Source of the DNA: a virus
DNA: 21,309 bases
Direction: 5' to 3' (one strand)
IMG/VR virus record: IMGVR_UViG_3300033146_000755
Coordinates: 1 to 21,309 of that record
Below are positions 8,227-17,300 of the stretch, piece by piece. The translations under genes were made by a program, and so were the position numbers. Position 1 is the first letter of the stretch, and each line of letters opens with the position of its first letter. Below the pieces are notes generated by a model, which had not been told where the DNA came from, ran no database searches, and saw nothing but the letters and a program-made list of their open reading frames with translations.

Positions 8227-9705
8227 TTATGCCAAAATCGCAGGTTTGATTCTCATAGTTCTCATTGGGTTAGTAATCATGACACCTCCAATATACATTC
8301 TATGAACTTCATAACCGTCTACAGAACTAGCTGTTTGACCAGGAGAAGATAGTTTGTTATATGGAGAATAAGGATCACGCATACCTGGGATATACTTATA
8401 GATATCCTCATCACCTTTTAATGCTACTTTTTGAATATTTGGTTTACCATCGGCTGTACCAAAATCAAGTAGATCATACTCACGAGAACTTGCTAGTCCA
8501 CCTTCTGGATGATAAATCTTATTACGAATAGGACTATCCTTCATAGGATCGTGCATCAATTCAAAGCTGATACCATTAACGGTACGATACTCTAGGAATT
8601 GACCTCTATAAGACATCTTGTTTCCAGAGATGCTAATACGATCTTGAGAGAAGTTTGGAGTCCAATGTGAAGCTTTTTCTTCTACTGCTTTGTGGAATTG
8701 GAACATGCCATATTCACCAGTAGATAATACAAAGCGTCTTGAATCTTCAGGTAGTTTACCTACAGATAAACCAATTGCAATTTCTGTTAGCCAATCAATA
8801 TCAAATGTATTATAATAGAATAAATTAGATGGGGCCATTTGTTCATATAAACCATGACCTGCTCTGATTTCATAACCAGATTCTCCAGTATTACCATAGC
8901 TACCATCAGCCATTTTGTTACTATTACTATACATTATTAATCTTGCGCGTTCTCTACGGAATTGTACTAAGAAGTCCCAATCGAGTTTCTTCAACCAACG
9001 AGTTTGAACTTTACCTTCGCTATCAACAAATGAGAAAGCTAGTGGTTTATTTTCACCTTTACGGATCATATTACCAGGAACTTTGTATTGTTTACGAATC
9101 ATACTTAATGTGTTTTCCATAGCAAATGGAGAAGTATGAGATACTTCACCACCTCTTTTAGATAGAGTCTGCTCAACTAGTGAGTATTCTTTACTCCATC
9201 TTGTTCCAGATTTTAATTCATCTGGATGAACTGATAGATGATCATTACCTGTAACTAATCGTACTTTGAATGCCCAACTATTGCCTAAGCGAATAGGGTC
9301 TGATTCAATACGTAGTTTATAATCATCTGGTTTTTCTCCTACAATAACATCTGTTGCGAAGAAAAGTCTTTCCTTAAATACTAACCAGAATGTACTTCTA
9401 GCAATACCAGGCTTAGAAGGCTTAGAACTGAACGTCTCATCTGCCCAATAGTCTTCTAATGGAATATTTTTTTCATCTGCCCCCTGTAACATCCACCTAA
9501 ATGGAACATCATCTTGGATGTATTTTGTTGGAAATTTATCTAAGAAAGAAACGATATCGTCTCCACCTAGATTTACTTTGTAAATTTGCTCAATAACACT
9601 GTTTATCAACTCAGGTTCTTGGCCAAATAATGCACCCAAATGGTTTTCCGTGGTTAATCCACCCCATTCTTTGGGTTCATATTTTTGTAACGGACTAATT
9701 AACAT
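8227..9705 (-). CDS. Major capsid protein, crAss-like (HK97 fold expected)
   Basis: The protein has 492 residues, a usual length for crAss-like major capsid proteins. It opens with MLISPLQKYEPKEWGGLTTE and has features I associate with that family: IARSTFWLVFKERLFFATDV near 100-119, and the aromatic and glycine-rich stretch AGHGLYEQMAPSNLFYYNTF near 283-302. An HK97-type shell fold is expected from the family but cannot be read directly. The gene is preceded by the acidic scaffold-like gene (22-base gap) and followed by a strong terminator. That layout fits a high-expression scaffold-capsid unit. Codon use is regular, and there is no Shine-Dalgarno, only an AT-rich leader (AAACAGAAAAATT). Confidence 0.85.
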   Translation of the reverse strand: MLISPLQKYEPKEWGGLTTENHLGALFGQEPELINSVIEQIYKVNLGGDDIVSFLDKFPTKYIQDDVPFRWMLQGADEKNIPLEDYWADETFSSKPSKPGIARSTFWLVFKERLFFATDVIVGEKPDDYKLRIESDPIRLGNSWAFKVRLVTGNDHLSVHPDELKSGTRWSKEYSLVEQTLSKRGGEVSHTSPFAMENTLSMIRKQYKVPGNMIRKGENKPLAFSFVDSEGKVQTRWLKKLDWDFLVQFRRERARLIMYSNSNKMADGSYGNTGESGYEIRAGHGLYEQMAPSNLFYYNTFDIDWLTEIAIGLSVGKLPEDSRRFVLSTGEYGMFQFHKAVEEKASHWTPNFSQDRISISGNKMSYRGQFLEYRTVNGISFELMHDPMKDSPIRNKIYHPEGGLASSREYDLLDFGTADGKPNIQKVALKGDEDIYKYIPGMRDPYSPYNKLSSPGQTASSVDGYEVHRMYIGGVMITNPMRTMRIKPAILA

Positions 9706-9727
9706 AATTTTTCTGTTTTAAAAAGGT

Positions 9728-10897
9728 TTAACCGTTAGTCTTTTTCATTAAATCTTTTAAAGCTTTAATTGATGCACTCATACGGTCTTCATTGTACGTC
9801 TCCCTGGCTGGTTTCCCAGATGATAAGGAGCGATTAGAACTAGCCACTCTGGTCAGTTCATCTATTGCAGAATTTTTAGAAACTCTTTTAACTTTAGAAA
9901 AATCAGGTTTAAAATTACCTTTTTTATCTATATCAAATAATCCAATTGAATGATAATAATGTACAGCCTTTTCAAAAGCTAAAGGATTTTTAGCCCTTGT
10001 TTGCATTACTGCATTTAATACATTTCCACTCTCATCTTGACCAACGACTTCCGTCATAGATTTATAAATTTTCTTTTGATCTTTTTCCTTTAATTCTATA
10101 CCAGGGATTATAAAATCTGTAGAAAAAACATTTTCTCTCAATTCATTCATCCTCTGTTCAGCTTGTTGTTGGTTGGCAATTCTTCGTTGTTTTTCCTCGG
10201 CTATAAGGCGTTCTTCTTTCTGCTTACTTATTTCTTTTAATTCTGTTAGAGCATCGATAGACTCATCTTCAAGCTCATCTAAACTTTCAAATTGTTTAAT
10301 CCTTCTATTTATCTTACTTTCCGAATAGCCTTTTTCTTCTAAACTTTCTCTAACTAATTTCTTTTGTAACTCAACATTATCGATAACTTGTTCTTCTGTG
10401 AGTTTATTGTATTGTAATTGCTCAGATTTTAATCCGATCAATTTATTTAATGGTACTCCTTCTTCATAATTGTTTATAATAGATTTAACTTCACTAGGAA
10501 GTGATTCTTTATATTCATTTATGTTTGAGATTATTTCTCCTTTTACTAATTCCATTAATGCTTTCGCATCAAAGTCTTCTGCTTCTTCCTCGTTAAAATT
10601 AGAAATTATACCCTCCTCCATGAGAGCTTTTGCAAGGACGCTTAAAGTATTAGTTGAAGAAGAATGGGACTCATTTTCAGAGGGCACAATTTCTTCTTGT
10701 TCTTCTTGATGATAAGTTTCGTTATCATCTACATTAACTTCTATTAAGTCTTTTTGTTCTTCTTCCTTTTCTTTATTTTCATCCTCATTAGGAGTTGGAG
10801 TAGGATTCTCCGCATTTTGCATTGATTGATCATCCATTATTTCTATTGGAGTTTCCATATCAATTCCATCTTCAAAATTAATAGTATTTTTACCCAT
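9728..10897 (-). CDS. Scaffold-like acidic coiled-coil protein upstream of capsid gene
   Basis: I place the start at the ATG at 10895-10897 (MGKNTINFEDG), giving 389 residues. The frame is open further to a TTG at 10949-10951, but that extension would be read from the terminator hairpin and T-run just upstream. The first 100 residues are very acidic and low in complexity (EDENKEKEEEQKDL). The middle has long charged helices, including KEISKQKEERLIAEEKQRR, likely coiled coil. The C-terminal 60 residues are more basic (RSLSSGKPARETYNED and on). Position directly before the major capsid gene and this composition fit an internal scaffolding protein. No protease motif was seen, so a fused maturation protease is not supported. 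Identity is inferred from context. Confidence 0.68.
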   Translation of the reverse strand: MGKNTINFEDGIDMETPIEIMDDQSMQNAENPTPTPNEDENKEKEEEQKDLIEVNVDDNETYHQEEQEEIVPSENESHSSSTNTLSVLAKALMEEGIISNFNEEEAEDFDAKALMELVKGEIISNINEYKESLPSEVKSIINNYEEGVPLNKLIGLKSEQLQYNKLTEEQVIDNVELQKKLVRESLEEKGYSESKINRRIKQFESLDELEDESIDALTELKEISKQKEERLIAEEKQRRIANQQQAEQRMNELRENVFSTDFIIPGIELKEKDQKKIYKSMTEVVGQDESGNVLNAVMQTRAKNPLAFEKAVHYYHSIGLFDIDKKGNFKPDFSKVKRVSKNSAIDELTRVASSNRSLSSGKPARETYNEDRMSASIKALKDLMKKTNG

Positions 10898-10920
10898 TCT
10901 TTTTTTAATTTTATTAAGTG

Positions 10921-10951
10921 CAATATTATAAAAAAAAACAGAGGAAGTCAA
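10921..10951 (-). promoter_or_regulatory. Candidate Bacteroidota-type promoter for the scaffold-capsid unit
   Basis: On the minus strand TTG (10949-10951) is followed after exactly 20 bases by TAATATTG (10921-10928), one mismatch from the Bacteroidota consensus TAnnTTTG. Transcription would start near 10915, about 18 bases before the ATG at 10897. The TTG lies in the loop of the terminator described next, so terminator and promoter overlap. Confidence 0.5.
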
Positions 10952-10960
10952 TCTTCCTCC
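10930..10960 (-). terminator. Strong intrinsic terminator between phosphoesterase and scaffold genes
   Basis: On the minus strand GAGGAAG pairs perfectly with CTTCCTC (seven pairs, extendable by a G-T pair) around an ATTGA loop, followed by TG and nine T. It lies about 90 bases after the phosphoesterase stop and shows that the TTG-started longer reading of the scaffold gene is unlikely. Confidence 0.92.
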
Positions 10961-11052
10961 GTATATTTTATAAATTAATTCTACAATAATACGCCAACTA
11001 CGTATTTATTTTATTTTAATTTCCGTTTAAAAACCCAAATGTTAAATTGAAT

Positions 11053-11985
11053 TTAATATTTATCCATTGTTGATACCATAGCTTGGCTTCCATAATTCAG
11101 TACAACACCACATGCTACAGTTGGCCTTTTAGGTTGATACTTGGCATATACAAAAGCGTATGCGTCCTCGTCAATTCCACATCCTACATTCATTCCAAAA
11201 ATAATATCTTTACGTGAAGCAAGGTATCTTACTCCAGCAAAGCTATGTGAGTGTCCAATTACTACACTCTGTCTTGCCTCTTTAGCTCTATTAGTTGCTC
11301 CCATATCTCCCGAGCTCCCAATACCATGTTCATAAATTACATCATCAATTACCCACCTTTCAGCGAACCTCCATCCAGGAGGAGACTCAAGGACTTCGCT
11401 ATGCTCTTTAATCCAACCTTGTGGCATACCAGCACGAAAAGCCTTGCGATAAGAAAGATTATCATGATTACCAAGACATACAAATACATTAGGAAAACTC
11501 TCATACCAATCTTTTAATTTAGTTTTAGCAAGTTCTAATTCCCTGCCACCTCCGAATCCATCAGGATCGGTGTCATGGAAGCTCATAGCGTGATTATCTA
11601 TAACATCACCTATATGAACTACTGTTTTACAATTAAACTGTTTATACACCGCCTTACAGTGTTCTAAATAACCGTCTTGATCAAAAGGAAAGTGAGTGTC
11701 CCCAATTATGAGGACGTTTCCATTTTTACTTTCTATTACGTTTTGACCTTTTAAATAACCAACTTCAGGATTATAATTTCTTTTAAGTTTAGGTTTTGAT
11801 ATTTCATATTCAGATATTTTATCTTTATGATCTTTCCAATAAAATCCTACTGCTCTACGTTTATCTTTTACTGCTTTACGAATTGTAGATTCATCTACTC
11901 CAAGCGTTTTGGCAGCTTTTGTCATTGACTTATGACTTGTTATGTATCTCCCAGTCAATGTATATTGATATATCTTCTTGCTCAT
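11053..11985 (-). CDS. NUMOD1-like DNA-binding domain fused to metallophosphoesterase
   Basis: The protein has 310 residues. Residues 5-50 (YQYTLTGRYITSH, then SMTKAAKTLGVDESTIRKAV, then GFYWK) match the NUMOD1 pattern, a small helix-turn-helix normally found at the ends of homing endonucleases. Residues 90-290 carry the calcineurin-like phosphoesterase motifs in order: GDTHFP (95-100), GDVIDNH (126-132), GNHDN (172-176), a lone His at 220 (YEHG) and GHSHSFAG (244-251). All metal ligands expected of the family are present, so it should be active. Substrate is unknown; a nuclease or phosphodiesterase acting on DNA ends, RNA or nucleotides are options. The start overlaps the portal stop as TAATG. 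Placement between portal and scaffold in a structural operon is notable. Confidence 0.85.
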   Translation of the reverse strand: MSKKIYQYTLTGRYITSHKSMTKAAKTLGVDESTIRKAVKDKRRAVGFYWKDHKDKISEYEISKPKLKRNYNPEVGYLKGQNVIESKNGNVLIIGDTHFPFDQDGYLEHCKAVYKQFNCKTVVHIGDVIDNHAMSFHDTDPDGFGGGRELELAKTKLKDWYESFPNVFVCLGNHDNLSYRKAFRAGMPQGWIKEHSEVLESPPGWRFAERWVIDDVIYEHGIGSSGDMGATNRAKEARQSVVIGHSHSFAGVRYLASRKDIIFGMNVGCGIDEDAYAFVYAKYQPKRPTVACGVVLNYGSQAMVSTMDKY

Positions 11986-14381
11986 TATTTACTTGTATTA
12001 GTTTTTGGCTTTTGTCTTGCGATAGCCTCCTTGGCTCTGTTCGACCTTTCGGTTTCTCTTTGCTTTTCTTTATCAAGGTTTATTTTACGATTGTTATTTT
12101 CTATATCAGAATTTATTTTCTTTTCATCTAACGCGGCTTTACTCTTTTCGTTTTCTGCTTTAGCTAAATCTAATGCTGTTTTAACATTATTAGAGGCTTG
12201 TGCTGCTCCTAATTTCATTTCTTCTACAGCTAATTTAGTTTCCGCATCTCTAATAGATTCACGTTCTTTCTGCATTAACTCAGCTTCTTGAGCGGCTTGA
12301 GCAGCTTCCGCTTGTGCTTTAGCAGCTTCTTGTTGAGCTTGTTGTGCAGCTTGTTCTCTTTGATCAGCTTCTCTTTCAGCTAATTCTAATTTTCTTCTCA
12401 TTGATGCTATTCCTTTAGAAGTATAAATATCAATAAGTTGAGTATAATTAATCTTATTATTTTGTAATCCAGCTTGAGCGAGTCCTTTAAGATCTTGTAA
12501 TAAGTTAGCATCTTCTGTTGCGTCATTAATTTTCAATCCTAAATCAACAGTACTTAACATTTGACCATCTACTTCAATAAACTTACTTGTCATATCATCT
12601 AATAAATATTGCATTTTCTTTTTATCTTTCTTTAAGATGTATCTAGCTGTTTCTAATACACTCTCCATAACACGTAACTTAGTGTTATCATGTGCTTTAA
12701 ATAACTTTTCAGTCATATGATTTGATTGTCTTACTGCTCTTTCTACACCACCTACTGTTTCTGAAGATGATATTTGGCCCATACGCTGTTGGTTAAGTCC
12801 TGTAATAATACCTACTTGACGTTCAATATACTCTAACATCATAATATGTTGTTGTATATAATCACCCATATTCGGATTAATAGCTTTATTTGATGTGTTA
12901 AAATTACCAGCTAATGTGCCTTGTGCTGCCCCTTCATCACCTGCTTTAAACGAATCTATAACAAGGTAGCCCATGTTCTCAGCGTAATGAATCCATTTTT
13001 CTGGTTCCCATTCATCAGGCATTTTAGCAAAGTCTAATTCAATCATTGGACCTTTAAACTTTTTAAATGCACTTTTAATACGATCCATAAATTCATCATA
13101 CAAATATTGATATGGTCTAATTAAATCCATAATAGAAATACCATATGATGTACCAATATATCCAGATCCACTAACTGATTTATTAGTCATTCTTCTATAT
13201 TGTATTGGTCTTGGTTGCATTTTTACATAAATATCACTACCTATTTTAGTGCCTTCCCACCATTCGTTAATCCAAATCCATTTAACTTCTTCGCCTAATT
13301 CTTTATCTACTGGATAATTTTCATCTACATACGCTTTATTTATACTTCCGTCTTCATCTATTACAGTAAGGACACCTATTTTACGTAAAGATCTCCATAC
13401 GACTCTAGACACTCTTACCCTACCATCTTCTGAAAATGCTCTTACTTTAGCACTTCTTGGTTTGGTTAAATCTTGGTTGTATCCGCTAATATTCACATCT
13501 ACATATGCATCTAATATAGATAGATTATCATCATATTCAGAATATCTAACTACACTAGCTTTAGACGGGGTAGACATTTCGTATGCGTCTTCTTCTATTG
13601 ATTTGATTTGCGCTTCTGTTAATTCATCATAAAAGTGATCAATTACGTATCCAACAGAATGATAGCCATCTTCTACAATTACATCAGCATCATCTATTCT
13701 GTTTCCTGCCTCTTGTCTTAATGTATATATATTTAATGGATCTATTTTTCTAACTTCTAATTCTCCATTAACAACATCTACACAATAGATCTCTTCAGAC
13801 TCTATAACTGCATCTTCAAATCCATCATTAAATAAAAGGTCTAGCCTTAAAGTTTCTCTATAATAAGCCATTAACTGATTAGACATTCTTTCACGCATAT
13901 CTTGATAATCATATACCATCCATTTATCTATTTCAGCTAATTTAGCTTTAAGTTCATCTTCTTTATATCCCATTCCCATTACAGCTTCTTTTAGCTTTCC
14001 TAAAAGAACTGCTTTATACTCTTCTTCTTTTTCATTAACTGCATCATCATTTATAACAGCAGCTTGTGGTTCAAATGTTCTTAGTGATTCTTCTCCTACC
14101 AATAAATTAATTCTTGGTCTTGCCAATGGATAACTTTGTAATTCTCTATCAAACCCATCTATCTTAAATGGATTGGTTATTTTATACATATCTACTACGT
14201 CCACTATTCCATTAGCTAAATCCTTATTTATCTGTTTATTTAAACGAGAAGTCCTTACTCCATCTTCTGTATCTCTATCAGTTAATCCTATACCAGCATC
14301 TACGCATTCTTTTAAGAACTTTTCTCCTTTTGCTGAAGTCGATCGTTTCTGAGATGGAAACCAATTGTTTTTTTTATTCAT
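11985..14381 (-). CDS. Portal protein
   Basis: The protein has 798 residues and lies directly after TerL (2-base gap), the standard phage position for the portal, which forms the dodecameric DNA channel at the capsid vertex. Residues 1-120 include a likely clip/stem entry region (SYPLARPRINLLVGEE near 83-98). Residues 120-600 are mixed alpha and beta with many aromatics (VKWIWINEWWEGTKIG near 368-383). Residues 660-798 form a long Ala, Gln, Glu and Lys-rich helix (REQAAQQAQQEAAKAQAEAA) that would be a barrel or coiled coil, ending in a basic tail. Length and the helical C-terminus fit crAss-like portals. Its stop overlaps the phosphoesterase start as TAATG. Confidence 0.85.
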   Translation of the reverse strand: MNKKNNWFPSQKRSTSAKGEKFLKECVDAGIGLTDRDTEDGVRTSRLNKQINKDLANGIVDVVDMYKITNPFKIDGFDRELQSYPLARPRINLLVGEESLRTFEPQAAVINDDAVNEKEEEYKAVLLGKLKEAVMGMGYKEDELKAKLAEIDKWMVYDYQDMRERMSNQLMAYYRETLRLDLLFNDGFEDAVIESEEIYCVDVVNGELEVRKIDPLNIYTLRQEAGNRIDDADVIVEDGYHSVGYVIDHFYDELTEAQIKSIEEDAYEMSTPSKASVVRYSEYDDNLSILDAYVDVNISGYNQDLTKPRSAKVRAFSEDGRVRVSRVVWRSLRKIGVLTVIDEDGSINKAYVDENYPVDKELGEEVKWIWINEWWEGTKIGSDIYVKMQPRPIQYRRMTNKSVSGSGYIGTSYGISIMDLIRPYQYLYDEFMDRIKSAFKKFKGPMIELDFAKMPDEWEPEKWIHYAENMGYLVIDSFKAGDEGAAQGTLAGNFNTSNKAINPNMGDYIQQHIMMLEYIERQVGIITGLNQQRMGQISSSETVGGVERAVRQSNHMTEKLFKAHDNTKLRVMESVLETARYILKKDKKKMQYLLDDMTSKFIEVDGQMLSTVDLGLKINDATEDANLLQDLKGLAQAGLQNNKINYTQLIDIYTSKGIASMRRKLELAEREADQREQAAQQAQQEAAKAQAEAAQAAQEAELMQKERESIRDAETKLAVEEMKLGAAQASNNVKTALDLAKAENEKSKAALDEKKINSDIENNNRKINLDKEKQRETERSNRAKEAIARQKPKTNTSK

Positions 14382-14383
14382 AA

Positions 14384-17300
14384 TTATTGTTTATATAGTT
14401 TATCAAAAAATGCCTTGTGTTTTCCTTTCTTCTTCTTCTTTGACGATTGAATTGACACTATGACATCTTCTCTATATATCATTGTCATTCCTAAAGCTGA
14501 TACCCTATCAGCATTAATATCTTTAGTCCACGCTGATAATTCTTTTAATAAAGCAACGCTTCTTATTGTATTTAAATTTGTTACATTCTCTTCTCTATTA
14601 AATGCTTGCCTTTCTATCCAAGCCAATATTAAATCTCTGCCATATCTGTTTACAGCCTCGTTAGCTGTCGTTCCATAGGCCTTATTACCTTGTTTTCCTG
14701 TATGTAATAATCTAGCATCCCTCAATATTTGAGGAGTCTCTGCTAGTAAATGTAAACTATTTTTATTTTTAAAGTGCCCAAATATACCCTTCTTTTGAGC
14801 TTCATAATTAGTTTTTGCATTATAAAATATAAGCATTCTTCTTACTTGCTCATAATATTCTTCAACTCTTCTTGTACGAGCTGTATATTCTGCTACTATT
14901 CTATCTGTAAATGTATCAAATACAAAGGTGGATTGTAAAGATAAAGTAATATCATCATTGCCATCATCATCTACAGGGTCAGTGCCCGCTATATATCTAT
15001 TAGCTGGTATTAATCCATGTACATCTTTCTTGGGCATTTCAAATATCTCTATCGCTCCATCCATAGATTCTCCTCTAATCAAAGGGAATCTTCTAATTAC
15101 ATTTAATTTAGAATTAGCAAATACAGGCTTTCCATGTTTATCTATTAAGAAATGCGCTTTCCATGAAGCCGCTAATAGTTTATCATCTGATTCTAGACTT
15201 CCTAATCTATGTTTTAAATCCTCTACTGGAAAGAAATTACCATCAGCAGATAAGAACATCTCAGACGGTTTAATAGGATAGTTCATCATTTCTAATTGGA
15301 GAGCCTTTACGTCAGTATTCTTAGTAAGCGCCTTCCTTCTCTTTAATAGAAATGCTAATGCCTTTTCTTCATCTGTATTACCATTCTCATCTTTAAATTG
15401 ATTCAATGCGTAATAAGCTGGAATAAAGAATCCAATTTCACCAGTGCCTTCCCATTCGTCATTGAAAGCCATCATTTGATATCCTCTAGGATTTCTAAAT
15501 ATTAATTCAGATTCAACTACTTTTTCAATATTACCACCAGTATTGTGGGTTATCACATTGTTGGCCAAATAAGAATGAGATCCACCAGCAGTTAGATTAT
15601 AAACATATTGCTCGCCTATATCCTCTATAGATTTTATCTTTTTGAAAGAAATATCATAAACATCCGTAGCTCCTTCAAAAAAGTTTCCGTCTTCTCCAGC
15701 TATATATCTTAATGGTAATTTTGATCTTCCATTTTTATTTATTGATTGTGCATAAATTCTTATTAATTTGTTTTGCTTTCTTTTTGTTAAAAATTTAATA
15801 TTGTCAGCAAATTTTAATACGCTTTCAAATTGATTAACATACAAAACATATTTAAACTCAGAACCTTTTTCGTACCCTCCAGATCTTCTTTCTTTATATA
15901 TATTTGATTCAATGCCAAATTTAATTAATCTATATTTTATTCCATATAGCAAATGCTTCAAATTTGATGTTAATGTGATTTGAACTTTTCCATTTTGGCC
16001 AAATTTAACACTACCATCGGCATCAAAATATCCACCAATAAATTCACTTAATGATTCTTTATCGTAATCATCGATATCAATTGGTAACTGCTTTTTGTAT
16101 TTCGTTTGCCCCTTTATTCCTGCTTCTCTTAAAATATCATTTATCCCGCTAATATTAACAGATTTATATAAATATCCTTTTTTCGTAACAAATTCTTTCT
16201 TTGTTTTGCATGAATAATTGTTTTCCATATATTCTATAGTTTCATCACTATCGAGGCTCAATTCAGCTGTACTCCCTCCGTAATATCCATCACCAACTAA
16301 TAATCCTAATAATCTTGCATGTTTATTTTTCTTTTTACCAAATATTGGAATTTCAGAAATAATACCAATTTGATCCTTATCAGTTATATTCTTAGCTTCC
16401 CTGAATGTACAAACCCTATATTTAACTTTATCTATATTCTTATCAAAGTGATGTTTTGATATCAATATTGGATGATCATCAGAACATTCCAATTTATCAC
16501 CTCCCTCAAAATTAATTCTATAGCATTTTTTCTTCTTTGGCTCAGTAAACTTTTCTATATTTTGTTGCAAAGCTCCATCAGAATGATAACCAACTATTCC
16601 GTCTTCCTTTTGTAAATCTTCTATATTCTTTAAATGCCCATCATTTGTCCATACTTTTGTACCAGCGCATACGCATCCTATATAGATTGCACTTCCGAAT
16701 TTAACAATACCCTCAATCATTGTTGCTGTATTAGAACCGTGCACTGTAAGCACATTAGGAAGCAATCCAACCTCCTCTATCACCATAGTGCCATAACGTC
16801 CACCAGCGGCCGCTTCTGGGTTCTCAGTGGTATATACACCATGTCTAATTGACGACCTAGTACCTTTCTTAACCCATCTACCTGTTTCTAATTTCTCCTC
16901 GTACTCGTATCGCCAAGGATTCTTCATATTATTAGGATTAAGATTACCAGCCATAACCCTATAGAAAGGACTAGGAACTTCTTCTGGTGTATTTTTAGCC
17001 CATACGCCAGGTAAGTTCTCCATATTGAATTCAACTTTATCTGCCAAATCTGATGATTTAGCTGCTATTCCAGCTCCAAGGAAGACTGATGCTTGAGGCA
17101 TATTATGTAAATAATCATCATTATAATACTTTGCCCCATCAAATAATACATCATGTAATAACATTCCACCAGCAGTACTATATGATTTACCTAATCCCCT
17201 TGAACCCATATTAAATAAGTTAAGGGCTTCATTCATATATAAAGGTAATCCCAACGGTTTGTTACGTAATCTACGTAAATATGTTCTCGTTGGTTCATAC

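Noticed and set aside
10898-10951. N-terminal extension of the scaffold-like protein starting at a TTG
   Set aside because: This stretch is the terminator hairpin and its T-run; an ATG at 10897 just downstream gives a normal start.
11919-12291. Plus-strand frames with hydrophobic, membrane-like sequence opposite the portal C-terminus
   Set aside because: They mirror the Ala/Gln/Glu-rich coiled coil of the portal; no plus-strand gene context, promoter or start signal.
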